Source: Methylosinus sp. LW4
GTDB lineage: Bacteria; Pseudomonadota; Alphaproteobacteria; Rhizobiales; Beijerinckiaceae
Direction of reading: 5' to 3'
DNA length: 64,000 nt
NCBI RefSeq assembly: GCF_000379125.1
Contig: NZ_KB900626.1
Location: 3,720,024-3,784,023 of the forward strand
A program made the translations under genes and the position numbers. Below, piece by piece: positions 27,074-37,154 of the stretch; the stretch's first letter is position 1, and every line of letters begins with the position of its first letter. Below the pieces are notes generated by a model that worked only from the letters and a program-made list of their open reading frames with translations, had not been told where the DNA came from and searched no databases.

Positions 27074-27283
27074 TGCCCCAACCGATGTTTCCACCACGCC
27101 CGGGTTTGCGCCCAGGCATTTTTTGTCCGCTCCCGGCGCGACGGCCGAAAGCGAAGGCAAGAGCGGCGCGGCCCCTCGCCGGAGCCTGCGTCGCGCGCTA
27201 TGCCTATCAGCCACGGCGCAGGAAGTCGAGACATCGTAGCGCCCCAATTCTATTCACTGGGTCGAGGCCCGACAAACCGGCCG

Positions 27284-27363
27284 GCGTCATTGCGAGCCGC
27301 AGGCGAAGCAATCCAGAGTCGCAGGCCGGACTCTGGATTGCTTCGCTCCGCTCGCAATGACGC
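27284..27363. repeat. Eighty-base palindromic element (family C) upstream of ptrB
   Basis: Outer arms of 14 bases (27284-27297, 27350-27363; GCGTCATTGCGAGC) and inner arms of 18 bases (27303-27320, 27329-27346) around an eight-base loop. This is a common kind of intergenic palindrome in Rhizobiales. It ends 21 bases before the ptrB start. Confidence 0.85.
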
Positions 27364-27384
27364 CCCCGAGCGAGGAGTCAGCCA

Positions 27385-29508
27385 ATGGCGGCATCCGCCG
27401 ACACATCAAAAGCCTTCGCCCTTGCCGGCGCGACCCCGCCGACCGCCGAGAAGCGGGAGAGCCGGCGCGTGACCCATGGCCGCGTTCTCGACGACCCTTA
27501 CGCTTGGCTCGCAGCCGACAATTGGCGCGATGTGCTGAGCGACCCCGCCACGCTGCCGGAGGACATAGCCGCGCTGGTGCGAGCCGAGAACGCCTATTGC
27601 GGGCAAGTCCTCGCCCCGCTTTCGAAGCTGCGCGAGACGCTGCAGGCGGAGCTGCGCGGCCGCATAAAGGAGGACGACAGCGAGCCGCCGTGGCCGGACG
27701 GCGCTTTCGCCTATTTCGAGCGCTATCGCGAGGGCGGCGAGCATGCGCTCTATTGCCGCACGAAGCGCGACGGCGGCGCGGAGACGATCCTCTTCGACGG
27801 CGACGAGGAGGCGGGCGAGGAACATTTCTTCGACATAGGCGAGATCGATCATTCACCCGATCATGCGCAGCTCGCCTGGAGCGTGGACGACAAGGGCTCG
27901 GAATATTATTCGATCCGCACGCGCGCGCTCTCCGACGGCAAGGACCGCGCGGATGTCGTCCCGCATACAGACGGCTCGCTCGTCTGGAGCGCCGATTCCG
28001 AGAGCTTCTATTATGTGCGCGTCGACGAGAATCACCGCACGGCGCAGGTCTTCCGCCATGATATCGGCGCCGATCCCGCGAGCGACGCGCTGATCGTCGA
28101 GGAGCGCGATCCCGCCTGGTTCGTCTCGCTCGATCGCAGCCGTTGCGGGCGCTTCGCCATCGTCGCCATTCGCGGCCATGACGCTAGCGAATGCCATCTC
28201 GTCGATCTGCGCGACAAAAACGCAAAGCCGCGCCTCGTCGCCAAGCGCGAGCCCAAATTGCGCTATGACGTCGAGCCCCATGGCGACGATCTCTACATCC
28301 GCTCCAACGCCGACGGCGCCGAGGATTTCGCGATTTTTCGCGCGCCATTGACCACCACGACGCGCGCCGATTGGCGCCCTGTGGTTCCGCATGTGGCGGG
28401 ACGGCTCATCGTCATCGGCACGGTCTATGCGCGTCATCTCGTCTGGGTGGAGCGCGCCAATGGCCTGCCGCGCATTTTCATTCGCGCGATCGAGAGCGGC
28501 GAGGAGCACGCCATCGCCTTCGACGAGGAGGCTTACGCCCTTTATCTTCTGCCCGGCCTCGAATTCGATACGGACACGCTGCGCTTCACCTATTCCTCCA
28601 TGACGACGCCGGAGGAGACCTATGATTACGACATGCGCACGCGCGCCCGCACGCTGCTGAAGCGAGAGGAAATCCCTTCCGGTCATGATCCGAAGAACTA
28701 TGTGACGCGCCGCTTCTTCGCGCGCGCCGACGATGGCGCGGAGGTTCCTGTCACTCTGCTGCATCGCGCCGATTTTACGCCCGGCGCCGGCGCGCCCACT
28801 CTGCTCTATGGCTATGGCGCCTATGGGCATCCTCTGTCCGCGAGCTTCGATCCTCACGCGTTGTCGCTGGTCGATCGCGGCTTCGTCTATGCGCTCGCCC
28901 ATACGCGCGGCGGCACGGACAAGGGCTGGAGCTGGTACGAGAAGGGCAAGCTCGAGCACAAGCCCAACACATTCTCCGATTTCATCACTGTGGCGCGCCA
29001 TCTCGTCGCGACGGGCTATGCGCGCGAGGGCGGAATCGTCGCGCAAGGCGCCAGCGCCGGCGGCATGCTGATGGGCGCGATCGCCAATCAGGCGCCGGAG
29101 CTGTTTTCGGGAATCATCGCCGGCGTTCCTTTCGTCGACGTGCTGACCACCATGCTGCGCGACGATCTGCCGCTGACGCCGCCCGAATGGGAGGAATGGG
29201 GCAATCCGATCGCCGACGTCGTCGCCTATGATCGGCTCGCCTCCTATTCGCCCTATGACAATGTCGGCGCGAAGACCTATCCGGCGATTCTCGCGCTCGC
29301 TGGCCTCACCGATCCGCGCGTGACCTATTGGGAGCCGCTGAAATGGGTGGCGCGCCTGCGCGAGCGCATGGCCGACGGCGGTCCCGTTCTGCTGCGCACC
29401 AATATGGAAGCCGGCCATGCGGGCGCTTCGGGCCGTTTCGAGCGGCTCGAGGAAGTCGCGCTGGAATGGGCCTTCGCGCTCGCCTGCGCGGGCAAGGCGG
29501 GCGTGTGA
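27385..29508 (+). CDS. ptrB: Oligopeptidase B-type S9A serine peptidase
   Basis: A 707-residue cytoplasmic protein with the two-part S9A build: N-terminal seven-bladed propeller after RVLDDPYAWL, and a C-terminal alpha/beta hydrolase with the nucleophile S557 in GASAGGM and the catalytic His678 in EAGHAG. The YGYGAYG segment and HTRGGTDKGWSWYEKGK match prolyl oligopeptidases, and overall length and wording fit oligopeptidase B, which cleaves short peptides after basic residues. Divergent from fhcB; no operon partner. Confidence 0.88.
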   Translation: MAASADTSKAFALAGATPPTAEKRESRRVTHGRVLDDPYAWLAADNWRDVLSDPATLPEDIAALVRAENAYCGQVLAPLSKLRETLQAELRGRIKEDDSEPPWPDGAFAYFERYREGGEHALYCRTKRDGGAETILFDGDEEAGEEHFFDIGEIDHSPDHAQLAWSVDDKGSEYYSIRTRALSDGKDRADVVPHTDGSLVWSADSESFYYVRVDENHRTAQVFRHDIGADPASDALIVEERDPAWFVSLDRSRCGRFAIVAIRGHDASECHLVDLRDKNAKPRLVAKREPKLRYDVEPHGDDLYIRSNADGAEDFAIFRAPLTTTTRADWRPVVPHVAGRLIVIGTVYARHLVWVERANGLPRIFIRAIESGEEHAIAFDEEAYALYLLPGLEFDTDTLRFTYSSMTTPEETYDYDMRTRARTLLKREEIPSGHDPKNYVTRRFFARADDGAEVPVTLLHRADFTPGAGAPTLLYGYGAYGHPLSASFDPHALSLVDRGFVYALAHTRGGTDKGWSWYEKGKLEHKPNTFSDFITVARHLVATGYAREGGIVAQGASAGGMLMGAIANQAPELFSGIIAGVPFVDVLTTMLRDDLPLTPPEWEEWGNPIADVVAYDRLASYSPYDNVGAKTYPAILALAGLTDPRVTYWEPLKWVARLRERMADGGPVLLRTNMEAGHAGASGRFERLEEVALEWAFALACAGKAGV

Positions 29509-29564
29509 CATGAGCGCGAGGAGCGCGGCATTCGGCTTCCGGCGTATTGGTTCGGCGCTGTTCT

Positions 29565-29678
29565 CCCTCTCCCCGCGAGCGGGGAGAGGGCCGGGGTGAG
29601 GGGCTCGGGGCGTGAGCCACAAACGGAAAACGCCCCGAGCCCCTCATCCTCACCTTCTCCCCGCGAGCGGGGAGAAGG
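29565..29678. repeat. Compound palindromic repeat (family D)
   Basis: Three nested inverted repeats: 29565-29590 built on TCTCCCCGCGAGCGGGGAGA, a 17-base pair of arms at 29597-29613 and 29630-29646, and 29653-29678 repeating the first palindrome almost exactly. Related CTTCTCCC...GGGAGAAG palindromes occur at 42781-42982. It occupies most of the 300 bases between ptrB and the next gene. Confidence 0.85.
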
Positions 29679-29813
29679 AAGGCGGCAAATACCGCGCCGA
29701 ACCATTCAGCCGGAGCGCGCGCTCCGTGATCGCCGCAAATTGTTCGAGTCTCGTCGGCTCAGCACAGTTCCTCGATAAGCGCGAATCGGCTCGCGCGATC
29801 ATGGGGGCTGTCG

Positions 29814-30749
29814 ATGAAGAGGCTCGCGGCGACTTTCGCCTGCATTTTGTCCGGCGTTGTCGCGGCGTATGCGGAAGAGGCGGCTCTCGCGAAAATCGTC
29901 GCGCCCGCCGTCGTCGTTCCGCTTCCGCCGCCGCTATGGGGCGGCGCCTATGTGGGGCTCAACGCGGGCTGGGGTTTCGGCGGCTCCAATGACGTTCCGA
30001 CATTCGGAACCTCGATCTATGATTGGGCCGCTGGCGCGCTCGGCATGCCCTTCGGCTTCTCCTCGCCCTATGTCACCGGCCTGGCGCGCCTCGAGCAGAG
30101 CGGCTTTCTCGGCGGCGCGCAGCTCGGCTACAATCATCTCTGGTCGCCCAATATTCTGCTCGGCGTCGAGACCGACATAGACGGCGCCATCATCCGCGGC
30201 TCCGGCTCCTCGCAGGGCTTCGCCGGCGCGGTGGACGAGCATGATCTGCTGCATCTGCAGACGGGCGTGGCGAGCACGCGCGCCGGGCTCTCCTGGCTCG
30301 GCTCCTTGCGCGGCAGGCTGGGCTATGTCGTCGCGCCCAGCCTGCTGGTCTATGGGACGGGCGGCCTCGCCTATGGCGGCGGCTTCGCCAATGTCTTCAC
30401 CTATGGCGCCCATTGGCATCCGCTGGACCCGATCGGCCATCCCGACAATCCGGTGACGCCCAATTGGGGCAATTACAGCGACACGCGCACGGGCTGGATC
30501 GCGGGCGGCGGCTTCGAATGGATGTTCGCGCCGCGCTGGAGCCTGAAGGTCGAAGGGCTCTATTACGATCTCGGCGCGGCGACGCTCTCGACCTCGCCGA
30601 GCGCTGTCATCAACCCGGAGGCGCCGGGCTCGATCGCCATTCTCAACATAGCGACGACGCGCGTGAAATATGACGGCGCCATAGCGCGATTCGGCGTCGA
30701 TTATCATTTCGGCTGGGTCGACCCGCCGCCCGTGGTCGCGAAATACTAG
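29814..30749 (+). CDS. Outer-membrane beta-barrel protein (Omp25/31-like)
   Basis: A 311-residue protein with signal peptide (residues 1-20) and an OmpA-type eight-stranded barrel: alternating patterns such as WGGAYVGLNAGWGFGGS, FLGGAQLGYNHLW, LLGVETDIDG, GSLRGRLGYV, LLVYGTGGLAYGG, GWIAGGGFEWMF and the closing RFGVDYHFGW. This is the usual build of small porin-like surface proteins of Rhizobiales. Ligand or pore function is unknown. The frame starts at ATG 29814 and is followed by palindrome A copy 2. Confidence 0.85.
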   Translation: MKRLAATFACILSGVVAAYAEEAALAKIVAPAVVVPLPPPLWGGAYVGLNAGWGFGGSNDVPTFGTSIYDWAAGALGMPFGFSSPYVTGLARLEQSGFLGGAQLGYNHLWSPNILLGVETDIDGAIIRGSGSSQGFAGAVDEHDLLHLQTGVASTRAGLSWLGSLRGRLGYVVAPSLLVYGTGGLAYGGGFANVFTYGAHWHPLDPIGHPDNPVTPNWGNYSDTRTGWIAGGGFEWMFAPRWSLKVEGLYYDLGAATLSTSPSAVINPEAPGSIAILNIATTRVKYDGAIARFGVDYHFGWVDPPPVVAKY

Positions 30750-30766
30750 CGATCTGCGTCATTATC

Positions 30767-30832
30767 GAGAGCGAGCCTGAAGGCTCGCGGTCCAAGCGCG
30801 AATCTGGACCGCGAGCCTTCAGGCTCGCTCTC
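30767..30832. repeat. Palindromic repeat family A, copy 2
   Basis: Perfect 28-base arms (30767-30794 and 30805-30832) with a ten-base loop; arm core GCCTGAAGGCTCGCGG. It lies 18 bases after the outer-membrane protein gene and could end its transcript. Confidence 0.92.
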
Positions 30833-30944
30833 GCCCAACGCTAGAGCTTCGGAGCGCGCGGCGGCGGGGCTTCATCTTTTGCGCGTCTTGCTCTAATACC
30901 TCCGGCCTCGGGCCGCCGGCCCTGAGCCCAAAGGGAAGAGACAC

Positions 30945-32076
30945 ATGCGCGCCGAGCCGCTTGCGCTGAAAGAACAGATCGAGCAGTCCATGGGACTGCT
31001 GAGGAGGCATCTTTGACGTCGAGACTTCAACGCGACGTCTCGCCGAGCTGAACGCCAGGGTCGAGGACCCCGATCTCTGGAACGACGCCGAATCCGCGCA
31101 GAAGATCATGCGCGAGCGCACCCAGCTCGAGGATCAGCTCTCCTCCATCGCGCGTCTCGAGCGCGACCTCGACGACGCCATCACCCTCGTCGAGCTCGGC
31201 GAGGCCGAGAATGACGCCGACACCGAGAAGGAAGGCATAGCGCAGCTCGTGGCGCTGCTGAAGGAATCGCGCGAGCGCCAGATCGAGGCGCTGTTCTCGG
31301 GCGAGGCCGACGGCAATGACACTTTCATCGAGGTGCATTCGGGCGCCGGCGGCACCGAGAGCTGCGACTGGGCGCGCATGCTGTTCCGCATGTACGCGCG
31401 CTGGGCGGAGCGCAAGAAGTTCAAGGTCGAGGTGATCGAGGAGACCGCCGGCGACGAGGCCGGCATCAAATCGGCCACTCTGCTGGTCAAGGGCATGAAC
31501 GCCCATGGCTGGGCCAAGACCGAATCGGGCGTGCATCGCCTCGTGCGCATCTCGCCTTTCGACTCCAATGCGCGGCGGCACACGAGCTTCGCCTCGGTCT
31601 GGGTCTATCCGGTCATCGATGACAAGATCGACATTCAGGTCAACGAATCGGACTGTCGCATCGACACCTATCGATCGTCCGGCGCGGGCGGCCAGCACGT
31701 CAACACGACGGACTCGGCCATTCGCATCACCCATATTCCGTCCGGCATCGTCGTCGCCTGTCAGGCGGAGCGCTCGCAGCACAAGAACCGCGCCACCGCG
31801 TGGAACATGCTGCGCGCCCGACTCTATGAGGTGGAGCTGGAAAAGCGCGAGGCGGAGGCCAACGCCGTCGAGGCGTCGAAATCCGATATCGGCTGGGGCC
31901 ATCAGATTCGCAGCTATGTGCTGCAGCCCTATCAGCTGGTGAAGGATTTGCGCACCGGCCACACCTCCGGCACGCCGGACGAGGTGCTGGACGGCGAGCT
32001 CGACGATTTCATGCAGGCCTCGCTCGCCCAGCGCGTGCTCGGCGGCGGGCCGGAGAAGGTTGACGACGTCGAGTAA
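30945..32076 (+). CDS. prfB: Peptide chain release factor 2, with programmed +1 frameshift
   Basis: The gene starts at ATG 30945 (RBS AAGGGAAG). After 23 codons the zero frame meets TGA at 31014-31016; reading continues in the +1 frame from GAC at 31015 to the stop at 32076, giving about 376 residues. The +1 part has the stop-codon recognition motif SPF (HRLVRISPFDSN) and the peptidyl-hydrolysis motif GGQ (SGAGGQHVNTTDS). RF2 ends translation at UGA and UAA; low RF2 lets ribosomes shift frame at its own UGA, an autoregulatory loop known across bacteria. A terminator follows at 32131-32156. Confidence 0.96.
31002..31017 (+). promoter_or_regulatory. prfB frameshift site
   Basis: AGGAGG CAT CTT TGA C: an internal Shine-Dalgarno sequence three bases before the slippery CTT codon, followed by the TGA stop and C. 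This is the classic RF2 recoding signal. Confidence 0.96.
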
Positions 32077-32130
32077 TCTTTCGGCGATTGGGCGAGGTTT
32101 CGTCCTCGCCCAATCGCTGAGGACAAACAA

Positions 32131-32156
32131 AAAGGGCGGCCTCTCGGCCGCCCTTT
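32131..32156. terminator. Bidirectional terminator between prfB and glnA
   Basis: AAAGGGCGGCC and its complement with loop TCTC; A-rich on the left, T-rich on the right, so it serves both convergent genes. Confidence 0.88.
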
Positions 32157-32180
32157 CGTTTCTACGCGATCGCGGAGCGA

Positions 32181-33590
32181 TCAGTAGGAATAATACATGT
32201 CGTACTCGACCGGGTGAGGCGTCATCTCGAAGCGATAGACGTCCTGATACTTCAGGTCGATGTAGGCGTGGATGAAGTCCTCGTTGAAGACGCCGCCGGC
32301 CGTCAGGAAGGCGTGGTCGGCCTTCAGGCTGTCGAGGGCCTCGCGCAGCGAGCCGCAGACCGTCGGGATCGCCTTCAGCTCCTCCGGCGGCAGGTCGTAG
32401 AGGTCCTTGTCGGACGGCGCGCCCGGATCGATCTTGTTGGCGATGCCGTCGAGGCCGGCCATCAGCATGGCCGAGAAGGCGAGATAGGGATTGGCCGTCG
32501 GATCGGGGAAGCGAACCTCGACGCGCTTCGCCTTCGGGCTGGTCGCGAAGGGGATGCGGCAGGAGGCCGAGCGGTTGCGCGACGAATAGGCGAGCAGCAC
32601 CGGAGCCTCGAAGCCCGGAACCAGGCGCTTATAGGAGTTCGTCGACGGGTTGGTGAAGGCGTTCAGCGCCTTGGCGTGCTTGATGATGCCGCCGATATAC
32701 CACAGGCACTCCTGGGAGAGGCCGGCGTATTTGTCGCCCGCGAACACCGGCTTGCCTTCCTTCCAGATCGACTGGTGGACGTGCATGCCCGAGCCATTGT
32801 CGCCATAGACCGGCTTCGGCATGAAGGTCGCCGTCTTGCCGTAGGAATGCGCCACCTGATGAATGGCGTATTTGTAGATCTGCAGATGGTCGGCGACCTG
32901 GACCAGCGTCGCGAACTTCAGGCCGAGCTCATGCTGCGCGGAAGCGACCTCGTGATGGTGCTTCTCGACGGCGACGCCCATGGACGCCATGGCCGCCAGC
33001 ATCTCGCCGCGCATGTCCTGGGCGGAGTCGATCGGCGGAACCGGGAAATAGCCGCCCTTGGTGCGCACGCGATGGCCGAGATTGCCGCCCTCATAAGCGG
33101 TGTCGGAATTGGTGGGCAGCTCGACGGAGTCGACGGTGAAGCCGGTGTTGTAGGGGTCGGTCGAGAAGCGCACGTCGTCGAAGACGAAGAATTCGGCCTC
33201 GGGACCGAAGAAGGAGGTGTCGCCGATTCCGGTCGACTGCAGATAGGCCTGCGCCTTTTTGGCGATGCCGCGCGGGTCGCGGTTGTAGGGCTGGCCGGTG
33301 GTGGGCTCGACGACGTCGCAGACGATGGACAGCGTGGAGGCGGCGAAGAAGGGGTCGTGCGTGACCGTGCCGAGATCGGGCAGGAGAGTCATATCCGACT
33401 CGTTGATCGCCTTCCAGCCGGCGATCGAGGAGCCGTCGAACATGATGCCTTCGTTCAGCGCGTCCTCATCGACGATCGACACGTCGAAGGTGACGTGCTG
33501 CCACTTGCCGCGCGGATCCGTGAAACGGAAATCCACATATTTTACGTCGTTGTCGGCGATCTGCTTGAGAACGTCCTTGGCCGTGGTCAT
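32181..33590 (-). CDS. glnA: Glutamine synthetase type I
   Basis: A 469-residue GSI-beta enzyme of full length. Visible landmarks: the DGSSIAGW segment, the active-site metal region [25 protein letters not shown] (ATP and ammonium site), the NRSASCRIP loop, and the adenylylation tyrosine in DLYDLPPEE. It makes glutamine from glutamate, ammonia and ATP in the cytoplasm and is switched off by adenylylation. It lies 99 bases downstream of glnB on the same strand, the usual glnBA arrangement. Confidence 0.97.
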   Translation of the reverse strand: MTTAKDVLKQIADNDVKYVDFRFTDPRGKWQHVTFDVSIVDEDALNEGIMFDGSSIAGWKAINESDMTLLPDLGTVTHDPFFAASTLSIVCDVVEPTTGQPYNRDPRGIAKKAQAYLQSTGIGDTSFFGPEAEFFVFDDVRFSTDPYNTGFTVDSVELPTNSDTAYEGGNLGHRVRTKGGYFPVPPIDSAQDMRGEMLAAMASMGVAVEKHHHEVASAQHELGLKFATLVQVADHLQIYKYAIHQVAHSYGKTATFMPKPVYGDNGSGMHVHQSIWKEGKPVFAGDKYAGLSQECLWYIGGIIKHAKALNAFTNPSTNSYKRLVPGFEAPVLLAYSSRNRSASCRIPFATSPKAKRVEVRFPDPTANPYLAFSAMLMAGLDGIANKIDPGAPSDKDLYDLPPEELKAIPTVCGSLREALDSLKADHAFLTAGGVFNEDFIHAYIDLKYQDVYRFEMTPHPVEYDMYYSY

Positions 33591-33689
33591 TTCGTGGAGC
33601 CTCTGTTCGAAGTGGACGATCGAGTCCAGCGCGGGAGACGAGAATGCAAAACCGCAGGGCGGAGGGGCGTGCGTCGGGAGCCGCGCGGA

Positions 33690-34028
<339 letters not shown>

Positions 34029-34311
34029 TCACCTTTCCCCGCATCGCTCATGTCCCTCGCGCCGAAACTCGAGTCCGATCCGGCCGAGGAACCGACGGGG
34101 CTCATAGCATTTGCTGCAAAAATGTTCTACGAATAAAATTCATGCAGCCAACCGCGAGCCGCGCCCATTTTGTGGGCGGGGCCTGCGATCGGCGCATTCG
34201 CGTTATCTGCTCCGGCGAGGGAAGCCTCGGACGAAGCTCGCGCTTCGTGGCGAGGGTCTCCATCGTCTCGGCGCCGGCTTCGCCGCTTTTGCGAAGCCGA
34301 GCGCCGCATCC

Positions 34312-35331
34312 TCAGCGTGTGGGGACGGTGGAGATGGTCTTCAGTATCTGCGAGGCGATCTGGTAGGGGTCGCCTTGCGAGTTCGGGCGGCGATCTTCCA
34401 GATAGCCCTTATAGTCGTTCTTGATGAAGCTGTGCGGCACGCGGATCGACGCGCCGCGATCCGCCACGCCCCAGCTGAAGGTGTGGATCGACGCCGTCTC
34501 GTGCAGGCCGGTCAGACGCATATGATTGTCCGGGCCATAGACGGCGATGTGATCGTCCTTGGCTTTCTCGAACGCGCCCATCAGCTGCTCGAAATAGGCC
34601 TTGCCGCCCACCTCGCGCAGATAGGTCGTCGAGAAATTGGCGTGCATGCCCGAGCCGTTCCAATCGGTGGCGCCCAGCGGCTTGCAGTGGAACTCGATGT
34701 CGATGCCGTATTTCTCGGCGAGGCGCAGCAGAATGTAGCGCGCCACCCACATCTCGTCGGCCGCCTTGCGGGAGCCCTTGCCGAAGATCTGGAATTCCCA
34801 CTGGCCCTTGGCCACCTCGGCGTTGATGCCTTCGTGGTTGATGCCGGCGGCGAGACAGATGTCGAGATGCTCCTCGACGATCTGGCGCGCGATCTCGCCG
34901 ACATTCTTGAAGCCGACGCCGGTGTAATAGGGACCCTGCGGAGCCGGGAAGCCCGCCTCGGGGAAGCCGAGCGGACGGCCGTTCTTATAGAAGAAATACT
35001 CCTGCTCGAAGCCGAACCAGGCGCCCGGATCGTCGAGGATGGTGGCGCGGGCGTTGGACGCATGCGGCGTCACGCCGTCGGGCATCATCACCTCGCACAT
35101 CACCAGCGCGCCATTGGTGCGGGTGATGTCGGGGAAGACGGAGACCGGCTTCAGAACGCAGTCCGAGCTTCTTCCTTCCGCCTGCTTGGTCGAGCTGCCG
35201 TCGAAGCCCCACAGCGGGAGCTGCTCCAATGTCGGGAAGCTGTCGAATTCTTTGATCTGGGTTTTGCCCCGGAGATTCGGCACGGGCGTGTAGCCGTCGA
35301 GCCAGAGATATTCGAGCTTGTACTTGGGCAT
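34312..35331 (-). CDS. glnII: Glutamine synthetase type II (eukaryotic-type GSII)
   Basis: A 339-residue GSII, the size and wording of the rhizobial enzyme (YKLEYLWLDGYTPVPNLRGK at the N-terminus, WGFDGSSTKQAEG, FGFEQEYFFY, NGSGMHANFSTTYLR). It has no adenylylation site. The start at 35331 is chosen because AAGGAGG lies eight bases upstream; 33 Arg-rich codons before it are spurious. A second glutamine synthetase besides GlnA is normal in Rhizobiales and usually induced under nitrogen limitation through NtrC and sigma-54; a matching promoter is present at 35426-35443. Confidence 0.95.
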   Translation of the reverse strand: MPKYKLEYLWLDGYTPVPNLRGKTQIKEFDSFPTLEQLPLWGFDGSSTKQAEGRSSDCVLKPVSVFPDITRTNGALVMCEVMMPDGVTPHASNARATILDDPGAWFGFEQEYFFYKNGRPLGFPEAGFPAPQGPYYTGVGFKNVGEIARQIVEEHLDICLAAGINHEGINAEVAKGQWEFQIFGKGSRKAADEMWVARYILLRLAEKYGIDIEFHCKPLGATDWNGSGMHANFSTTYLREVGGKAYFEQLMGAFEKAKDDHIAVYGPDNHMRLTGLHETASIHTFSWGVADRGASIRVPHSFIKNDYKGYLEDRRPNSQGDPYQIASQILKTISTVPTR

Positions 35332-35425
35332 TTTTATTCGCCTCCTTACCCTTGATCGACGCTCGACGCGGCGCCGTTCGACTCGTCGGCGGATGAGCCG
35401 AAACCGTCGACGGCCCGGCCTGCTC

Positions 35426-35443
35426 AGCACGGCTCATGCCAAA
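35426..35443 (-). promoter_or_regulatory. Candidate sigma-54 promoter of glnII
   Basis: The minus strand reads TTTGGCATGAGCCGTGCT: GG at -24 and GC at -12 with ten bases between, close to the TGGCACG-N4-TTGCT consensus. The distance to the glnII start is about 85 bases, leaving a normal leader. GlnII genes in rhizobia use sigma-54, which supports the call. Confidence 0.6.
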
Positions 35444-35483
35444 GCCCGGCGGAGCCTGGATCGCAGGCGCCTCTAGGAGGAGG

Positions 35484-35508
35484 AAGGCGCGGCCATGCGC
35501 GCCTTTTT
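35484..35508 (+). terminator. Orphan rightward terminator upstream of glnII
   Basis: AAGGCGCG, six-base loop, CGCGCCTT then TTT: a rightward rho-independent terminator, but the genes on both sides run leftward. No plus-strand coding gene precedes it, so it may end a small RNA or be fortuitous. The rest of 35332-35651 holds only the sigma-54 site. Confidence 0.45.
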
Positions 35509-35651
35509 CGATATTTTATTGTTTTTGTGACAAATCGCCGTCGGCTTGCGTGATCCCGCATGATCCGGGAAGGCAGGGCGCAGCGCCCGGCCATGGCCGA
35601 GGCGCCGCTATCTAAAGCATTTTGCCGCCTTGTTTTTTAGCAGGCGCCGCT

Positions 35652-36521
35652 TCAGCCGGCGGCGCCGACGACCGGCAGCTCCGCCCGCGCGCCCCATTCG
35701 GACCAGGAGCCGTCATAGACGGTGGCGGGCCGGCGTCCCGCCGCGGCCAGCGCGAAGCTCAGAATCGAGGCGGTGAGGCCGGAGCCGCAGCTGGCGATCA
35801 CCGGCCGCGCGGGGTCGATCTTCGCCGCCGCGAATATTTCGTCCAGAGCGGCGGGGGCTTTCAGCCGGCCATCGGCGATGAGATTGCCGAAGGGCAGGTT
35901 GAGCGCGCCGGGCATGTGGCCGGAGCGCAGGCCGGGGCGCGGCTCGGGAACGGCGCCCGCGAAACGCTCGGCCGAGCGCACGTCGACGACCTGCGCCGAG
36001 CCGTCGGCCAGGGCGCGCGACACATCGGCGGCGTCGGCGACCAGCGCATGGTCCATGCGCGCGGTGAAATGCCGCGAGGGCCGCTGGCTCTCGCCCTGCT
36101 CCAGCGGACGCCCTTCCGCCTTCCAGGCCGGCAGGCCGCCGTCGAGGATGGAGACGTCGGTGAGGCCGAAGACGCGCAAGGTCCACCAAAGGCGCGGCGC
36201 CGAGAACAGGCCGAGGCTGTCATAGACTACAGCGCGCATGCCGTCGCCGAGGCCGAGCTTGCGCGCCGCCGAGGAGAAGGCGACCGGGTCCGGCAGCATA
36301 TGCGGCAGATCGGTCGAATGATCCGCTATGGCGTCTATGTCGAAGAAGACGGCGCCGGGAATATGCGCGTCGACAAATTCGGCGCGCGGGTCGCGGCCGG
36401 CGGCCGGCATGTGCCAGGAGGCGTCGAAGACGATGACGTCCGGCGCATGGAGATGGTCGGCGAGCCATTGCGTGGAGACCAGCAGCGTCTCGGGATCGAT
36501 GTTCGGAGCGGCCGTCGTCAT
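35652..36521 (-). CDS. sseA: 3-mercaptopyruvate/thiosulfate sulfurtransferase
   Basis: A 289-residue protein with two rhodanese domains: an inactive first domain (VIVFDASWHMPAAGRD) and a second with catalytic C245 in CGSGLTA, the loop typical of mercaptopyruvate sulfurtransferase. It transfers sulfane sulfur to cyanide or thiols in the cytoplasm. It runs alone, divergent from the Cys-rich protein gene. Confidence 0.9.
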   Translation of the reverse strand: MTTAAPNIDPETLLVSTQWLADHLHAPDVIVFDASWHMPAAGRDPRAEFVDAHIPGAVFFDIDAIADHSTDLPHMLPDPVAFSSAARKLGLGDGMRAVVYDSLGLFSAPRLWWTLRVFGLTDVSILDGGLPAWKAEGRPLEQGESQRPSRHFTARMDHALVADAADVSRALADGSAQVVDVRSAERFAGAVPEPRPGLRSGHMPGALNLPFGNLIADGRLKAPAALDEIFAAAKIDPARPVIASCGSGLTASILSFALAAAGRRPATVYDGSWSEWGARAELPVVGAAG

Positions 36522-36585
36522 GCGATTCTCCCGTCGATCCGCGGCTCGCGCGCGTGATGGCGTCGGCGCGGCGATCGTTGTAGCA

Positions 36586-37056
36586 ATGTATCAGAATCGA
36601 TTCGCTTCCAAAATCGCCGAAAAGGCCGAAATCGAGACCATGCTCGAGATTCCAGGCAAGGCCTGCGGTCCCTGCGCCTTCTGCTGCAAGGTGCTGGAGA
36701 TCGAGGAGTTCCCCAAGAAGGCCGGCGTCTGGTGCCCGCACTGCACGCAGACCAATGGCTGCGCCGTCTACGCCACGCGCCCGGACGTGTGCCGCGATTA
36801 TCATTGCCTTTGGAAGGAGGAGCGCTCGCTGGGCGCGCAGCTGCGGCCGGACAAGGTCGGCACGCTGCTGATGGACGACCCGGACAGCGACGAATATCAT
36901 GCGGTCTGCGACCCCGAAAAGCCGTTTTCCTGGCGCAATCCTCTCGTATTCAAGCATCTCGTGAGCGAGGCGAAGGCCGGTCGCATCGTGGTCGCCAAGG
37001 CAGGTCTGCGCGCATGGCGCATATTCGCCGACGGCAGCTGGCAGGAATGGGCTTGA
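36586..37056 (+). CDS. Cysteine-rich YkgJ/UPF0153-like metal-cluster protein
   Basis: A 156-residue protein with a dense cysteine set: ACGPCAFCCKVLEI, CPHCTQTNGCAVYATRPDVCRDYHCLW. This spacing is that of the YkgJ/UPF0153 family, proteins thought to bind zinc or an iron-sulfur cluster. Function unknown. Two starts are possible, ATG 36586 and ATG 36640; neither has a good ribosome site, and the longer one is given. The frame is open much further upstream, inside the divergent sulfurtransferase, and that part is not expected to be real. Confidence 0.78.
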   Translation: MYQNRFASKIAEKAEIETMLEIPGKACGPCAFCCKVLEIEEFPKKAGVWCPHCTQTNGCAVYATRPDVCRDYHCLWKEERSLGAQLRPDKVGTLLMDDPDSDEYHAVCDPEKPFSWRNPLVFKHLVSEAKAGRIVVAKAGLRAWRIFADGSWQEWA

Positions 37057-37154
37057 GACGAGCCCGGCGTCCTCCGGCGCTCCCCGAGCATCGACAAGCG
37101 CCCGCGGCTGGCCCATCGTGGCCAGGACTGATTCGATCGATCGCAGGTCTTCGA

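Noticed and set aside
34029..34140. Sigma-54 promoter for glnB
   Set aside because: A TTTTTGCA segment is present, but the GG-to-GC spacing is nine bases, not ten.
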